A stretch of DNA of 64,000 nucleotides from Pseudovibrio exalbescens (GCF_028737195.1 NZ_JAQZAJ010000003.1:592591-656590); one strand, 5' to 3'. Counted from the first letter of the stretch, positions 8,545 through 18,139 are shown. Notes: generated by a model from the letters alone, not told the origin. A program made the numbers and translations.

Positions 8545-9966
8545 TTACTGATATACGGCATAGCAAGAGTAGTTTGCTCTTTTCAGGGACTTACAAGCGT
8601 CCCAAGCGGCAGTTTTCGTTTCAAATCCAATGAACCGGGCGCGGTACAGCGTCTGGTTTTTCGTGCGGACCGGCTCAGTGTACATGGAATAGCGCTTCAG
8701 CTTTCCACCGGTTGCTGCACGGGCTTTTTCTAGCATTGCAATGGCCTGCTCCTGACTGGCAGACGCGGAGATCTGCACGTGCCAGCTTGGCTCTGGTTCG
8801 GCGCTTGCTGCCGGTACCTGCTGCTGTGCAGCGTTCTGGACAGGGGCTGCAGCCGGAAGGGCGGTTGGCGCAACTGAGGCGACCTTGATGGGCTCTTCTG
8901 GGTTTGCAATTGGAGCCAGAGATTCGTGGCTCTCAAGCATTTGTGCGATCGGATCTCCGCCAGGCTTGGTGCTTGGTGTTATTGAAGCTTGAGCATAGGC
9001 CATTACCGGCGTGGATGCTGTTGCTGAACCGAAGCTTGGCTTGGAGTTTGGCAGCGCGGCCAGCGTTTGTGGCAGAGAAGTCGGGCTGCCAGCGAGCAGA
9101 AGCGGCGCGGTACGTGGGCCACGGCTAGCTTTGCCCAAGTAGCGGTTGATCAGGTCCACCATGTGTGCGTCGCGGCTGCGACCAGTTCGTCCGCCCATGA
9201 CAACGGCCACGATGTGGCGGCCATCACGTTCCACGTTGGTTACGAGGTTGAAACCAGAAGCGCGAGTGTAGCCGGTTTTAATACCGTCAACGCCGCGAAC
9301 AGATCCCAGCAGTCGGTTGTGGTTGCGCAGGCTCGTCTTGCCGTACTTGTAGGAGCGGGTGTTGAAGTACTTGTAGTATTTCGGAAACCGATCCTGAATG
9401 GCGCGGCCGAGCAACGACAGGTCATAAGCGGTTGTGACCTGTTTGCTGTTTGGCAGACCGTGCGGGTTCTTGAATACCGTATTTTGCATGCCGATGCGGC
9501 GCGCAGTTGCTGTCATCCGGCGCGCGAAGGCCGCTTCTGATCCGGAGATGTGTTCAGCAATCACCGTGGAGGCGTCGTTTGCTGAACGGGTGATCAGAGC
9601 GAAAATCGCATCTTTCACGCGCAAGGTGCCGCCTGCCTTAAGCCAGAGCTTGGTTGGCGGGCGCTGAGAAGCGTATTTGGATACGCGCATGCGGGTGTTC
9701 AAAGACATGCGACCGGCTTCCATTTCCTCAAAGAGGACATAGAGGGTCATGATCTTTGTTGTTGAAGCTGGGAAACGCCGTGCGTGGGCGTTGTCCTGAT
9801 AAAGCACCTTGCCTGTCTTGGCGTCGACGACGACGCCCGCATACTTTGAGTTCGCCTCAGCTACTGTAGCTGTTGCCACCAACGTGGTCGCAACCAGGCC
9901 CGCCGTAGCAATCAGGCTGAAAGTCTTCTTGATACGTGACAGTGGTCCAAAAAAACGCAGACCCAT
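8545..9966 (-). CDS. D-alanyl-D-alanine carboxypeptidase (S11/PBP5 family) with SPOR domain
   Basis: A periplasmic penicillin-binding protein of about 473 residues that should trim the terminal D-Ala from peptidoglycan pentapeptides. From the chosen ATG, a signal peptide with RIKK and a hydrophobic core ends near AEA-NS at residue 38. The three active-site motifs are present: Ser68-Thr-Thr-Lys71, SAN in TRSANDAS, and KTG in DGIKTGYT. A Pro/Ala-rich linker follows and the last 75 residues form a SPOR peptidoglycan-binding domain that would place the enzyme at the septum. Further in-frame starts exist upstream (ATG at 9978, TTG at 10020); the ATG at 9966 gives the most regular signal peptide. 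Transcribed away from the phasin gene. Confidence 0.92.
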   Translation of the reverse strand: MGLRFFGPLSRIKKTFSLIATAGLVATTLVATATVAEANSKYAGVVVDAKTGKVLYQDNAHARRFPASTTKIMTLYVLFEEMEAGRMSLNTRMRVSKYASQRPPTKLWLKAGGTLRVKDAIFALITRSANDASTVIAEHISGSEAAFARRMTATARRIGMQNTVFKNPHGLPNSKQVTTAYDLSLLGRAIQDRFPKYYKYFNTRSYKYGKTSLRNHNRLLGSVRGVDGIKTGYTRASGFNLVTNVERDGRHIVAVVMGGRTGRSRDAHMVDLINRYLGKASRGPRTAPLLLAGSPTSLPQTLAALPNSKPSFGSATASTPVMAYAQASITPSTKPGGDPIAQMLESHESLAPIANPEEPIKVASVAPTALPAAAPVQNAAQQQVPAASAEPEPSWHVQISASASQEQAIAMLEKARAATGGKLKRYSMYTEPVRTKNQTLYRARFIGFETKTAAWDACKSLKRANYSCYAVYQ

Positions 9967-10227
9967 AACTCGCCCCATTAGCAGTAAGCATTTGTTTTCG
10001 CGTTTGAAACGCGCACTCAACGACGGCTTGCAAGATCAAGCGAGATTCGCGTGATCCGTGCGGGTGTAAAAATCAGGAAAAGCCCCCAAACCGCTTCATG
10101 CCCAAAATGATGCAAACGCGGTTACGAATGTGTAAATGCCCGGCATCATTTTCATGTTTTTATCCCCTACCAAAATTAACGCAGCGTCACTAGCAGTTAG
10201 TAGTTGAATAATGCGATGCGGCATATT

Positions 10228-10256
10228 TTGACTTTTATTGTGCGGTGCGGTATAGG
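10228..10256 (+). promoter_or_regulatory. Candidate sigma70 promoter of the phasin gene
   Basis: TTGACT at 10228-10233 and TATAGG at 10251-10256 are separated by exactly 17 bases. Repeated TGCGG words (around 10217 and in TGCGGTGCGG between the two boxes) overlap it and could be a regulator site; TGC-rich operators are known for the phasin repressor PhaR, so this is a reasonable but untested guess. Confidence 0.6.
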
Positions 10257-10333
10257 TGTTTCCTGTTAGTTTTCTGAGGGCTACCGCAGGTGCGTTGGTC
10301 TATTTTACTCTCTGAAATATTGGGGACATTGGT

Positions 10334-10666
10334 ATGATGGGTGGTTTTGAAGAACTTCAGAAAATCCAGAAGGACAATTCTGAGATGGTAATGGAGAGCA
10401 TTAGCGCGCTCTCAAAGGGGATGCAGGCGGTCTCCAACGAGCTCTCTGAGTATCAGAAGAAGTCATGGAAAGAGAGCAGCGATGCCATGTCTGCTGTCAT
10501 GGGGGCAGGCACCTTGGACAAGGCATTTGAAGCACAGAACTCCTACGCCAAGTCCAGCTACGAGAACTTCGTCACCGAGATGACCAAGCTGGGTGAGATG
10601 TACAGCGAGATGGCTAAAGATGCATACAAGCCGTTCTCCAACATCATGCCTGAAGCCAAAAAGTAA
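10334..10666 (+). CDS. Phasin family protein
   Basis: A 110-residue, largely helical protein without a signal peptide, resembling short alphaproteobacterial phasins that coat polyhydroxyalkanoate granules. The features are the amphipathic heptad-like N-terminal helix (ELQKIQKDNSEMVMESISAL), the middle LDKAFEAQNSYAKSSYENF block and the C-terminal EMAKDAYKPF motif typical of the phasin_2 class. It has its own promoter (10228-10256) and terminator (10697-10725), so it is monocistronic. No PHA synthase or depolymerase is in this window, so the granule link rests on family membership only. Confidence 0.85.
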   Translation: MMGGFEELQKIQKDNSEMVMESISALSKGMQAVSNELSEYQKKSWKESSDAMSAVMGAGTLDKAFEAQNSYAKSSYENFVTEMTKLGEMYSEMAKDAYKPFSNIMPEAKK

Positions 10667-10696
10667 TTTTTCCCGTTTCAAATTGAGCTGATTGGA

Positions 10697-10725
10697 AAGC
10701 CCGGGTCTATTGGCTCGGGCTTTTT
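10697..10725 (+). terminator. Terminator after phasin gene
   Basis: The arms AAGCCCG (10697-10703) and CGGGCTT (10716-10722) are followed by a T-run. Confidence 0.85.
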
Positions 10726-11147
10726 GTTGCCTACACTTTATATATATGAGACGTGTTTCGGCGGGGTGCTATCCCCACTACCATCCAAAAGCAGCTTATC
10801 ACTTGGTTTATGCACCACGAAAATGCTCGGTTTCTGGGTTTGAATTTTGCAAACACCGTGCACAATGGTTTTAAGTAGAGTGATGAAGAGGGGTGGTGTG
10901 GTAACAGACACCGATTGTATTCTGGAACACTGCCTCTATTTAACATGAAGAACGTGGGTTCCAATCGATAGACCAAGTTGGGCATGAAGGTAAGTAAAAT
11001 GGCAGTTGAGCAGCATTTTCGCGGAGATGCTGAAAGTCTGTTGTCGGTTTGTGATCCAAAAACAGTGGTGTTTGATCAATTAAACTTGAGTGCAGCAGGG
11101 TTGGGAACAATATTTCAAACATCATTTAGTTCTAGGGTGAAATTTTC

Positions 11148-11165
11148 CCCCTTGAATTCGAGGGG
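11148..11165. promoter_or_regulatory. 18-bp near-perfect palindrome overlapping the clpS -35 box
   Basis: CCCCTTGAATTCGAGGGG is self-complementary except for one T:G position. It covers the candidate -35 box, a typical place for a repressor operator. The cognate regulator is not known. Confidence 0.45.
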
Positions 11166-11179
11166 CTCTTGTTTAAATA
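11152..11179 (+). promoter_or_regulatory. Candidate promoter of clpS-clpA
   Basis: TTGAAT (11152-11157) and TAAATA (11174-11179) are 16 bases apart. Transcription would begin near 11186 and leave a leader of about 38 bases before the ATG at 11224, which fits the short, canonical ClpS start. Confidence 0.4.
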
Positions 11180-11223
11180 CTATCAAGGTCCCGGATTTAT
11201 ACATGATGGGGCACGAGGAATAT

Positions 11224-11553
11224 ATGAGTGGCAGAGACGATCCGGACGACGGTGGTGATGGCGGAACGGTCACTGTAACCAAGACGAAGCCGAAGGTTAA
11301 ACGGCCAAGTCTCTACAGGGTGCTGCTCTTGAATGATGACTACACTCCCATGGAGTTCGTCATCCACGTTGTTGAGCGGTTCTTTCACAAGAGCCGGGAA
11401 GACGCGACGCGGATCATGCTCCATGTTCATCACCACGGCGTCGGTGAATGCGGCGTCTTCACTTACGAAGTGGCTGAAACGAAGGTCACGCAAGTTATGG
11501 ATTTCGCCCGAAAACATCAACATCCATTGCAGTGTGTTATGGAGAAAAAGTAA
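11224..11553 (+). CDS. clpS: ATP-dependent Clp protease adaptor ClpS
   Basis: A 109-residue N-end-rule adaptor that delivers proteins with destabilising N-termini to ClpA. After an acidic, Gly-rich N-terminus, the ClpS core starts at [20 protein letters not shown], continues with VERFFHKS and [11 protein letters not shown], and ends with the AETKVTQV helix and a HPLQC tail; the NDDYTPM and HxHHxG residues form the N-degron pocket. The ATG at 11224 gives the usual family length and has GAGGAA at 11215-11220, although the spacing is only three bases; ATGs at 11203 and 11206 are alternatives. The stop is 12 bases before clpA, as expected for the clpSA operon. Confidence 0.93.
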   Translation: MSGRDDPDDGGDGGTVTVTKTKPKVKRPSLYRVLLLNDDYTPMEFVIHVVERFFHKSREDATRIMLHVHHHGVGECGVFTYEVAETKVTQVMDFARKHQHPLQCVMEKK

Positions 11554-11565
11554 TAGGGGGCGCCT

Positions 11566-13983
11566 GTGCCGTCATTTTCTCGCAGTCTCGAAAAAGCTCT
11601 CCATCAGGCGCTGGCATTTGCCAATGAACGCCAGCAAGAATATGCAACCCTGGAACATTTGCTCCTAGCGTTGATTGACGACCAAGATGCAGCCGCGGTG
11701 ATGCGTGCCTGCAACGTGGATCTGGATCAGCTTCGCCGGGAAATTGTCGAATACATCGATACCGAACTCGAAAACCTTGTGATGGATGGCGATGAGGATT
11801 CAAAGCCCACCGCCGGTTTCCAGCGCGTGATTCAGCGTGCCGTCATTCATGTCCAGTCGTCTGGCCGGGAAGAGGTTACAGGTGCCAATGTCCTTGTGGC
11901 AATCTTCGCGGAACGGGAAAGTCATGCGGCTTACTTCCTGCAAGAGCAGGACATGACCCGGTACGACGCGGTAAACTACATCTCACACGGGATTGCCAAG
12001 CGCGCCGGCATGACAGAGCCGAAACCTATTCGCGGTGTTGAGGAAGATAGCGAAGCGACGCCTACGGGCGGGGCAGGGTCTGCATCCGGCTCTGAGGGCA
12101 AGCAGCAGAAAACTGAAGCACTTGAAGCTTACTGCGTGAACCTTAATGAGAAGGCTTTCTCTGGCAAGATTGATCCACTGATTGGTCGTGACAAGGAAAT
12201 CGCGCGGACCATTCAGATCTTGTGCCGCCGGTCCAAGAACAACCCGCTTTACGTGGGCGACCCTGGCGTTGGCAAAACAGCGATTGCTGAAGGCCTGGCT
12301 CGCCGCATCGTTGTTGGCGATGTTCCGGAAGTGTTGAAGACAGCAACCATCTTCTCTTTGGATATGGGTTCGCTGCTGGCCGGCACGCGCTATCGTGGTG
12401 ACTTTGAAGAGCGCCTGAAGCAGGTGGTCAAAGAGATCGAAGAATATCCCGGCGCGGTCATGTTCATCGACGAAATCCACACCGTGATCGGTGCAGGGGC
12501 AACTTCGGGCGGCGCTATGGACGCGTCCAATCTGCTCAAGCCCGCTCTGGCCTCTGGCGCGATCCGTTGTATCGGCTCGACCACCTATAAAGAGTACCGC
12601 CAGTTCTTCGAGAAGGATCGGGCATTGGTGCGCCGTTTCCAGAAGGTGGATGTAAACGAGCCATCCATCCCGGATGCAATCGAGATCCTGAAGGGCCTGA
12701 AGCCTTATTTTGAGGACTTCCATAATGTGCGGTTCACAAATGATGCGCTTAAGGGGGCTGTGGAGCTTTCTGCACGCTACCTGAACGACCGAAAGCTGCC
12801 GGATAAAGCCATCGACGTGATTGACGAGTCCGGTGCCTCTCAAATGCTTATTCCAGAGTCCAAGCGTCGCAAGACCATTGGCCTGAAGGAGATTGAGGCA
12901 ACCATCGCAACAATGGCTCGGATCCCGCCGAAGTCTGTTTCCAAGGACGATGCGGAGGTTCTGTCCAACCTCAACGACAGCTTGAAGCGCGTTGTTTACG
13001 GTCAAGACAAGGCAATCGAAGCGCTGGCGGCCTCCATCAAGTTGGCCCGAGCGGGTTTGCGTGAGCCGGATAAGCCAATCGGGTCTTATTTGTTCTCCGG
13101 TCCAACCGGTGTGGGTAAGACGGAGGTTGCGCGCCAATTGGCGTCCACACTTGGTGTCGAGCTGCTGCGTTTCGATATGTCCGAATATATGGAGCGTCAC
13201 ACCGTCTCCCGTTTGATCGGTGCGCCTCCAGGGTATGTTGGCTTTGATCAAGGTGGCTTGCTCACAGATGGCGTTGACCAGCACCCGCATTGCGTCTTGT
13301 TGCTCGATGAAATCGAAAAAGCGCATCAGGACCTTTACAATATCCTTTTGCAGGTGATGGACCACGGCAAGCTGACAGATCACAACGGCAAGCAGGTCGA
13401 CTTCAGGAACGTCATCCTGATCATGACCACTAACGCTGGTGCTGCGGATCTTGCCAAGCCGCCGATCGGTTTCAGCCAGGTCAAGCGTGAAGGTGATGAC
13501 ACTGAAGCGATCAACCGGATGTTTACGCCGGAGTTCCGCAACCGTCTTGATGCGATCATTCCGTTCTCCAATCTGGATGACACCGTAATTCACAAGGTGG
13601 TCGAGAAGTTCGTCATGCAGTTGGAGGCGCAGCTTGCAGAGCGCAACGTGACGTTCGAACTGACGCCAGAGGCTGTCGCCTGGCTTGCTGAAAAAGGCTA
13701 CGACCAGCAGATGGGTGCGCGTCCTCTGGGCCGTGTCATTCAGGAACACATCAAGAAACCGTTGGCGGACGAAGTGCTGTTCGGCAAGCTCAAGAGGGGC
13801 GGGACTGTGAAAGTATCTGTCTCCGAGGATCTTGAAGGGTTGCTACTTGAGAGTGTGGAGGACAAGCCTGCGGCCCCGGCCAAGGCAGCTCCGAAAGCGG
13901 CGAAGCCAAAGCGCAAGAAGGCGGCCAAGTCCACGTCCTCCAAGGGTGGTTCCAGCGTGCCAAAGGTTCCGCTCGCCGAATAA
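11566..13983 (+). CDS. clpA: ATP-dependent Clp protease ATP-binding subunit ClpA
   Basis: An 805-residue AAA+ unfoldase that feeds substrates to ClpP. It has the double Clp-N repeat (1-150), a first AAA module with Walker A GDPGVGKT and Walker B MFIDEIH, and a second AAA module with Walker [10 protein letters not shown] and Walker B LLLDEIEK. The ClpP-docking loop is visible as IGF (in PPIGFSQ, about residues 630-635). The C-terminus is extended by a Lys/Ala/Pro-rich tail of some 45 residues that is absent from E. coli ClpA. The start is GTG with AGGGGG five bases upstream. It is co-transcribed with clpS and ends at a strong terminator. Confidence 0.96.
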   Translation: MPSFSRSLEKALHQALAFANERQQEYATLEHLLLALIDDQDAAAVMRACNVDLDQLRREIVEYIDTELENLVMDGDEDSKPTAGFQRVIQRAVIHVQSSGREEVTGANVLVAIFAERESHAAYFLQEQDMTRYDAVNYISHGIAKRAGMTEPKPIRGVEEDSEATPTGGAGSASGSEGKQQKTEALEAYCVNLNEKAFSGKIDPLIGRDKEIARTIQILCRRSKNNPLYVGDPGVGKTAIAEGLARRIVVGDVPEVLKTATIFSLDMGSLLAGTRYRGDFEERLKQVVKEIEEYPGAVMFIDEIHTVIGAGATSGGAMDASNLLKPALASGAIRCIGSTTYKEYRQFFEKDRALVRRFQKVDVNEPSIPDAIEILKGLKPYFEDFHNVRFTNDALKGAVELSARYLNDRKLPDKAIDVIDESGASQMLIPESKRRKTIGLKEIEATIATMARIPPKSVSKDDAEVLSNLNDSLKRVVYGQDKAIEALAASIKLARAGLREPDKPIGSYLFSGPTGVGKTEVARQLASTLGVELLRFDMSEYMERHTVSRLIGAPPGYVGFDQGGLLTDGVDQHPHCVLLLDEIEKAHQDLYNILLQVMDHGKLTDHNGKQVDFRNVILIMTTNAGAADLAKPPIGFSQVKREGDDTEAINRMFTPEFRNRLDAIIPFSNLDDTVIHKVVEKFVMQLEAQLAERNVTFELTPEAVAWLAEKGYDQQMGARPLGRVIQEHIKKPLADEVLFGKLKRGGTVKVSVSEDLEGLLLESVEDKPAAPAKAAPKAAKPKRKKAAKSTSSKGGSSVPKVPLAE

Positions 13984-14012
13984 CGCTTTAGTTACAGCTA
14001 CCTAAATGATAA

Positions 14013-14050
14013 AGGGCCGGATTTCTTTTTGAAGTCCGGCCCTTTTGTAT
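14013..14050 (+). terminator. Terminator after clpA
   Basis: Perfect 11-bp arms AAAGGGCCGGA (14013-14023) and TCCGGCCCTTT (14037-14047) followed by T residues. Confidence 0.9.
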
Positions 14051-14251
14051 TTTTTGAAATGATGCTTACTGCGCAGCAATTTCCTTTGCCTCTTAAATAA
14101 TAAGGGAGTATTACGGATGATATATTGTCGCAGGTTTGGTAAGGGCTAAACCCAGAGTGGGTGCTTTTTTGGCCATTTGGGAAGTGTTTCTCAGATCTGC
14201 GAGCTGTTCTGAATGGTTCTCCAGTCCAGTGAGGTCAATCCCGTTTCAGTC

Positions 14252-14971
14252 ATGGAAACTCGCAGTACTTTGTCCTGGTATTTTCTGGGAATGCGCAAAG
14301 CGCTTTCTCTTCCAACAGTCATCTTAATGGGTGGATTTGTCGGTTTCGCAAGCTTGGCTCGAGAAGCGGATCTGTCTTTGCTTCAAGTCATGTTGATGAC
14401 GATTTTCATTTGGGCTCTGCCAAGTATCGTGGTTTTAACCGGCGCGTTGTCGACCGGCGTCGGGCTTGTAACGGCTGCTATTGCGGTTGCCTTGTCGTCC
14501 ATCCGGTTGATGCCCATGACGGTGGCCCTGATGCCGGTACTGCGAGATGGCAAGCGAACCCCCAATTGGCTGCTGTTGATCATGTCGCACTTCGTGGCAG
14601 TCACCGCTTGGGTTTTTGCAATGCGCACACTGCCAGACATGCCACGCCATGCGAGGTTGCCGTTTTTTGCGGGTTTTGTGAGTTTTGTGAACTCGTCTGT
14701 GGCGATCGTGACGGCCATCGCCTATCTGCTTGTGCCTCAGGTGCCGGACATCGTGGCCGGGGCGCTGGTCATGTTGACACCAATCTACTTCCTGATTTCC
14801 ATGTGGGGCGCGGCAAGGGTTCCCTCAGACCATATGGCCATGATCTTCGGTTTGATCCTCGGGCCTGTTTTTTATCTCTGGTTTCCTGGATTTGACCTTC
14901 TGCTTTCCGGCTTTGTCGGAGGCACGTTGGCCTATGGGCTGTTTACCGCTCGGCGGAAGGGGTGGATCTGA
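14252..14971 (+). CDS. AzlC family amino-acid exporter subunit
   Basis: An inner-membrane protein of about 239 residues with six or more hydrophobic segments. The opening SWYFLGMRKALSLP, a glycine-rich first membrane segment and the RLMPMTVALMPVLRDG loop match the AzlC family, whose members pair with AzlD to export branched-chain or related amino acids. The azlD-like gene begins within its stop codon (TGATG at 14969-14973), so the two are translationally coupled. Neither the ATG at 14252 nor the one at 14213 has a good ribosome site; I chose the shorter because it starts close to the family's first conserved residues. Substrate is unknown. Confidence 0.8.
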   Translation: METRSTLSWYFLGMRKALSLPTVILMGGFVGFASLAREADLSLLQVMLMTIFIWALPSIVVLTGALSTGVGLVTAAIAVALSSIRLMPMTVALMPVLRDGKRTPNWLLLIMSHFVAVTAWVFAMRTLPDMPRHARLPFFAGFVSFVNSSVAIVTAIAYLLVPQVPDIVAGALVMLTPIYFLISMWGAARVPSDHMAMIFGLILGPVFYLWFPGFDLLLSGFVGGTLAYGLFTARRKGWI

Positions 14972-15321
14972 TGACAGGCGATATGATGCAGACGTGGTGG
15001 TGGCCGTACCTGATGATTTTCTTTGCAGGATGGATTGCCACAGACATCTGGCGCTGGATTGGGGTCTATGCTGCCGGGCGCATTGATGAAGAAAGCGAAA
15101 TTCTGGTTTGGGTGCGCGCTGTCGCTACAGCGCTCATTGCTGCCATCATCGCGCGTCTGATCCTGTTTCCTGAAGGGCCGCTTGCAGAAACGCCGGTTTG
15201 GCTCCGCTTGGTCGCAACGGCTTGGGGGTTTGCGACTTTCAAGTTGTGCCGGGATCATTTGCTGGCAGGTGTTGCCACTGCGGAGCTTGTGCTGATCAGC
15301 GGTTGGTTGGTCGTCGTATGA
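14971..15321 (+). CDS. AzlD family amino-acid exporter subunit
   Basis: A 116-residue membrane protein with about four hydrophobic helices, matching the AzlD domain that forms a complex with AzlC. It overlaps the azlC-like stop codon by one base, and AAGGGG lies about eight bases before the ATG. The first helix carries an FAGWIATDIWRW motif in place of the usual AlxTyxxR segment, so it is a divergent member. It closes the two-gene operon; no clear terminator follows. Confidence 0.75.
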   Translation: MTGDMMQTWWWPYLMIFFAGWIATDIWRWIGVYAAGRIDEESEILVWVRAVATALIAAIIARLILFPEGPLAETPVWLRLVATAWGFATFKLCRDHLLAGVATAELVLISGWLVVV

Positions 15322-15458
15322 GCTTTCGAGCTTTTGCGTTCTAGGCCTTTAATTTAGTCTCCTAATTCTCGGGGGTTTTGACTTCTGTCCTGCGAAGGAC
15401 CGGGCGAGGGTGCTAGTTTGTTGCTATCAGGCACAGTTCCATAGGTTGGGAGCAGGTG

Positions 15459-16223
15459 ATGGCATACATTCATCTCAGTCCGGAGAATATCGCGGACGAG
15501 CATATTTGCTGCGCGATTTCAGATAGCAAGTGCGCGGCAGGCTATCAGGCCAAGAAGGCGTGGCTCACGGAACAATTCGCTCATGGCTATGAGTTCGTGA
15601 AGCTGGATGAGCGCGGCAAGGTGTTCATTGAATTCGGGCCAGCCGAACATGGATGGGCACCGATTTCAGCGCCGAACTATCTGCTGATCAACTGCTTTTG
15701 GGTTTCAGGCAAGTTCAAGGGGCAGGGCCATGGCAAGGCGCTGCTTGACGTTGCTCTGAAGACTGCGCGGGATCAGGGACGCGATGGACTTGTTACCATT
15801 GTTGGGAAAAAGAAGTTTCACTTCATGGGCGAGGGAAAGTGGTTCAAGCGCCAGGGCTTCGAGGTGGCAGCAAGTTCGCCTTGGGGCTTTGAGTTGCTTG
15901 CATTGAAGCTCTCTGAGAACGCCGTTGAGCCCAACTTCTTGCCAGCTGCGCTCACGGGGCAAGGCCCGGAGGAAAAGGGACTGGTGGCCTACTACAGCGC
16001 GCGCTGCCCCTTTACGGAGCTGTACGTGAACCACTCTTTGCGCGAGACCGCTGAAAAGAGGGGGCTACCGCTAAAGATCGTAAAGTTTGAGCGTTTGGAG
16101 CAGGCGCAGGCTGCGGCCTGTCCGGCTACCATCTTCGCCCTGTTCAAGGATGGGGCTTTCATCACGACTGATGTCAGTGTCTGCATGGATAGCCGGTTCG
16201 ACAAGGTGCTTGCCAAAGCGTGA
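15459..16223 (+). CDS. GNAT acetyltransferase fused to a YoaP-like domain
   Basis: About 254 residues. The N-terminal part is a GNAT N-acetyltransferase with the acetyl-CoA loop visible as KFKGQGHGKALL; the C-terminal part (from about 160) resembles the YoaP-like thioredoxin-fold domain, including YYSARCPFTELYV and a cis-Pro-like ACPATIF segment. Cysteines are numerous in the first 30 residues (HICCAISDSKC). Acceptor substrate is unknown. GGGAG at 15448-15452 places the start at the ATG of 15459 rather than the overlapping GTG. A terminator follows at once. Confidence 0.82.
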   Translation: MAYIHLSPENIADEHICCAISDSKCAAGYQAKKAWLTEQFAHGYEFVKLDERGKVFIEFGPAEHGWAPISAPNYLLINCFWVSGKFKGQGHGKALLDVALKTARDQGRDGLVTIVGKKKFHFMGEGKWFKRQGFEVAASSPWGFELLALKLSENAVEPNFLPAALTGQGPEEKGLVAYYSARCPFTELYVNHSLRETAEKRGLPLKIVKFERLEQAQAAACPATIFALFKDGAFITTDVSVCMDSRFDKVLAKA

Positions 16224-16230
16224 CCGCAAA

Positions 16231-16267
16231 GCCCCACCGGTCTGCCAAGGGTGGGGCCTGCGTTTTT
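16231..16267 (+). terminator. Terminator after the GNAT-YoaP gene
   Basis: Perfect 8-bp arms GCCCCACC (16231-16238) and GGTGGGGC (16250-16257), followed after CTGCG by five T residues. Confidence 0.7.
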
Positions 16268-16281
16268 GTGCCTGCCGCTTC

Positions 16282-16701
16282 CTATAGGACAGCGCGGATT
16301 TTGTCTGCGTGCTCTTTCAGTATCGCAGGGTCAGCCATGTCGCCAGTGTGCGGACGCAAGGCGACCCCGTCAAAGCGAGGGATTACATGCACGTGGGTGT
16401 GGAACACGACCTGACCGCCCGCGCTTTCTGAAAACTGCTGAACTGTGGTGCCGTCAGCGGAGAAGGCCTTCATAACAGCCAGAGCCATTTTCTGAACGGT
16501 TGCCATCAAGGATGTGAGGCTGTCACTGTCGATGTCCAGAATGTTGCGAGAAGGGGCCTTTGGCAGCACCAGAATATGGCCGTCACCTCGTGGCATGATG
16601 TCCATGATTACGAGTGTGTTGTCGTCCTCAAAGACCTTTTCGCAGGGCATTTCCCCGCGCAAAATTTTCGCAAAGACGTTCTGGTCGTCATAGGCAGTCA
16701 T
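16282..16701 (-). CDS. HIT family protein (histidine-triad nucleotide hydrolase)
   Basis: A 139-residue protein of the HIT superfamily, which hydrolyse nucleoside phosphoramidates or similar nucleotide conjugates. The active-site triad is complete in HTHVHVIPR, and the N-terminal VFAKILRGEMPCEKVFEDD and PRGDGHILVLPK segments are family hallmarks. It is cytoplasmic and appears to be monocistronic; it converges on the GNAT-YoaP gene. Substrate is not predictable. Confidence 0.92.
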   Translation of the reverse strand: MTAYDDQNVFAKILRGEMPCEKVFEDDNTLVIMDIMPRGDGHILVLPKAPSRNILDIDSDSLTSLMATVQKMALAVMKAFSADGTTVQQFSESAGGQVVFHTHVHVIPRFDGVALRPHTGDMADPAILKEHADKIRAVL

Positions 16702-16900
16702 GGTGACATCCCTCGGGCTCTAGTTGAAATTACCTATTATCTTTTTGGGGTTACGCTGCGGCGTTCAATAGGTGCTGAACTCATTCATAATGTGATTCAA
16801 TCGGCTTGTTGAGAAAATGATTCAAGAAACGCGGGTTCTTCAGAAAATGATTCAACTTCGCCCTTTTTGTGAGTCAGAGCAGACTCTTAGAGGGCGTTCT

Positions 16901-18139
16901 TTAAGTTGAATTGTCCTGATGTTTTTTGAAAGGGCCGCGCTCTTTCAGGTAGGCCTGATCTTCTTCCACTGCGACTCGTTCGTGCTCCAGATAGTTTGCT
17001 ACCGCGTTTCTTAAGGAAGGGTGTGCAATCCAGTGGGCGGAATAGGTCGTGTTGGGCATGTAGCCGCGTGCCAGCTTGTGGCTTCCCTGGGCGCCTGCTT
17101 CGACGCGCTTGAGGCCTCGATGAATGGCAAAGTCGATGGCCTGGTAGTAGCACACCTCGAAGTGCAAGAAGGGGTGATGCTCGATGCACCCCCAATTGCG
17201 GCCATACAGCGTATCGGAGCCGATCATGTTGAGTGCGCCTGCGATGTAGCGGCCATTGCGCTTTGCCATGATCAACAAGACATCTTCCGGCTGACGTTCG
17301 CCCAGAAGCGAGAAGAACATGCGGTTCAGATAAGGTGTTCCCCACTTGCGGGCCCCTGTGTCCATGTAAAAGGCATAGAAGGCGTCCCAGTGGTGTTCTT
17401 TGATGTCCGAACCGGTGATCCATTCGATCTCGATATCGTGTGCCAGCGCTTCTCTGCGCTCCTTGCGCAGCGCTTTGCGCTTTCGAGAGGCCAAAGTTTC
17501 AAGAAACTCCTCGAACGAGCGGTACTCGTTGTTGTTCCAATGGAACTGCTGGTCGGTACGTTGCAGGAACTCCAGTTCGCCAAGTGCATCCCATTCCGGC
17601 TTCTGCATGAAGGTTAAATGCACGGAAGAAGCGTTATAGCGGTCTGCAAGGTGAACAAGTCCCGAGACTAGGGCTTGGCGTGCGGTGCCTTGGTCCACCT
17701 CGGGTGCGACAAGCAGTTTGCGTGCTGTAACCGGCGTAAATGGAACACTGCATTGAATCTTTGGATAGTAACGCCCGCCCGCCCGATGAATGGCATCGGC
17801 CCAAGCGTGGTCAAAGACATATTCGCCCTGACTGTGGTTTTTGAGGTAGGCGGGGACTGCCGCAAGCACTTCGCCTTGCTGCTCCAATATCAGGTGGTGC
17901 GGCATCCAGCCAGTATCTACGGATGCGCAGCCGCTCTCTTCCAGTGCCTGTAAAAAGTCCCAGGATAAGAATGGGTTATAGCTGTTTTCTTCGGAGACTG
18001 ATTCAAGAAGTTCAGAGGATGATTCAAACTCGGTTGGAATTCTTCTTGCACCCGAGTTTGCCAAGTGATCCCATTGAGCACGTTCGATCTCTCTTAGTGA
18101 CGAGATCGCGCGCAGGGCTGGTGCGTTTTCGTCGGGCAT
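16901..18139 (-). CDS. FemAB-like GNAT family protein (COG3146)
   Basis: A protein of about 412 residues of the COG3146/FemAB-like family, which has two GNAT-type folds and whose members are often annotated as N-acetyltransferases of unknown acceptor. Conserved features are NPFLSWDFLQALEESG near the N-terminus, YFFDHAWA-like YVFDHAWADA, YYPKIQCSVPFTPVTGR-like block, RKRKALRKERRE, and the C-terminal EAGAQGSHKLARGY motif. The ATG at 18139 is preceded by AGAGG, so I prefer it over the GTG at 18193. It is the last gene of a minus-strand run after ridA and the GDPD gene, with gaps of about 100 bases, so co-transcription is possible but not certain. Confidence 0.85.
   Translation of the reverse strand: MPDENAPALRAISSLREIERAQWDHLANSGARRIPTEFESSSELLESVSEENSYNPFLSWDFLQALEESGCASVDTGWMPHHLILEQQGEVLAAVPAYLKNHSQGEYVFDHAWADAIHRAGGRYYPKIQCSVPFTPVTARKLLVAPEVDQGTARQALVSGLVHLADRYNASSVHLTFMQKPEWDALGELEFLQRTDQQFHWNNNEYRSFEEFLETLASRKRKALRKERREALAHDIEIEWITGSDIKEHHWDAFYAFYMDTGARKWGTPYLNRMFFSLLGERQPEDVLLIMAKRNGRYIAGALNMIGSDTLYGRNWGCIEHHPFLHFEVCYYQAIDFAIHRGLKRVEAGAQGSHKLARGYMPNTTYSAHWIAHPSLRNAVANYLEHERVAVEEDQAYLKERGPFKKHQDNST

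Larger units (their letters stand above)
10726..11223. other. AT-rich gap upstream of clpS
   Basis: About 500 bases with low GC. The clpS reading frame is open back to 10978, but the added 82 residues have no family resemblance and the candidate promoter lies inside this extension, so I regard the extension as chance. The gap holds an 18-bp near-palindrome and a promoter-like pair just before clpS. Confidence 0.5.

Noticed and set aside
10978..11223. An 82-residue N-terminal extension of ClpS
   Set aside because: It is AT-rich, unlike any ClpS, and the candidate promoter lies inside it; the ATG at 11224 gives the usual length.
11983..13749. A 588-codon open frame antisense to clpA
   Set aside because: It is a shadow of the strongly conserved ClpA coding strand, with no family resemblance of its own.
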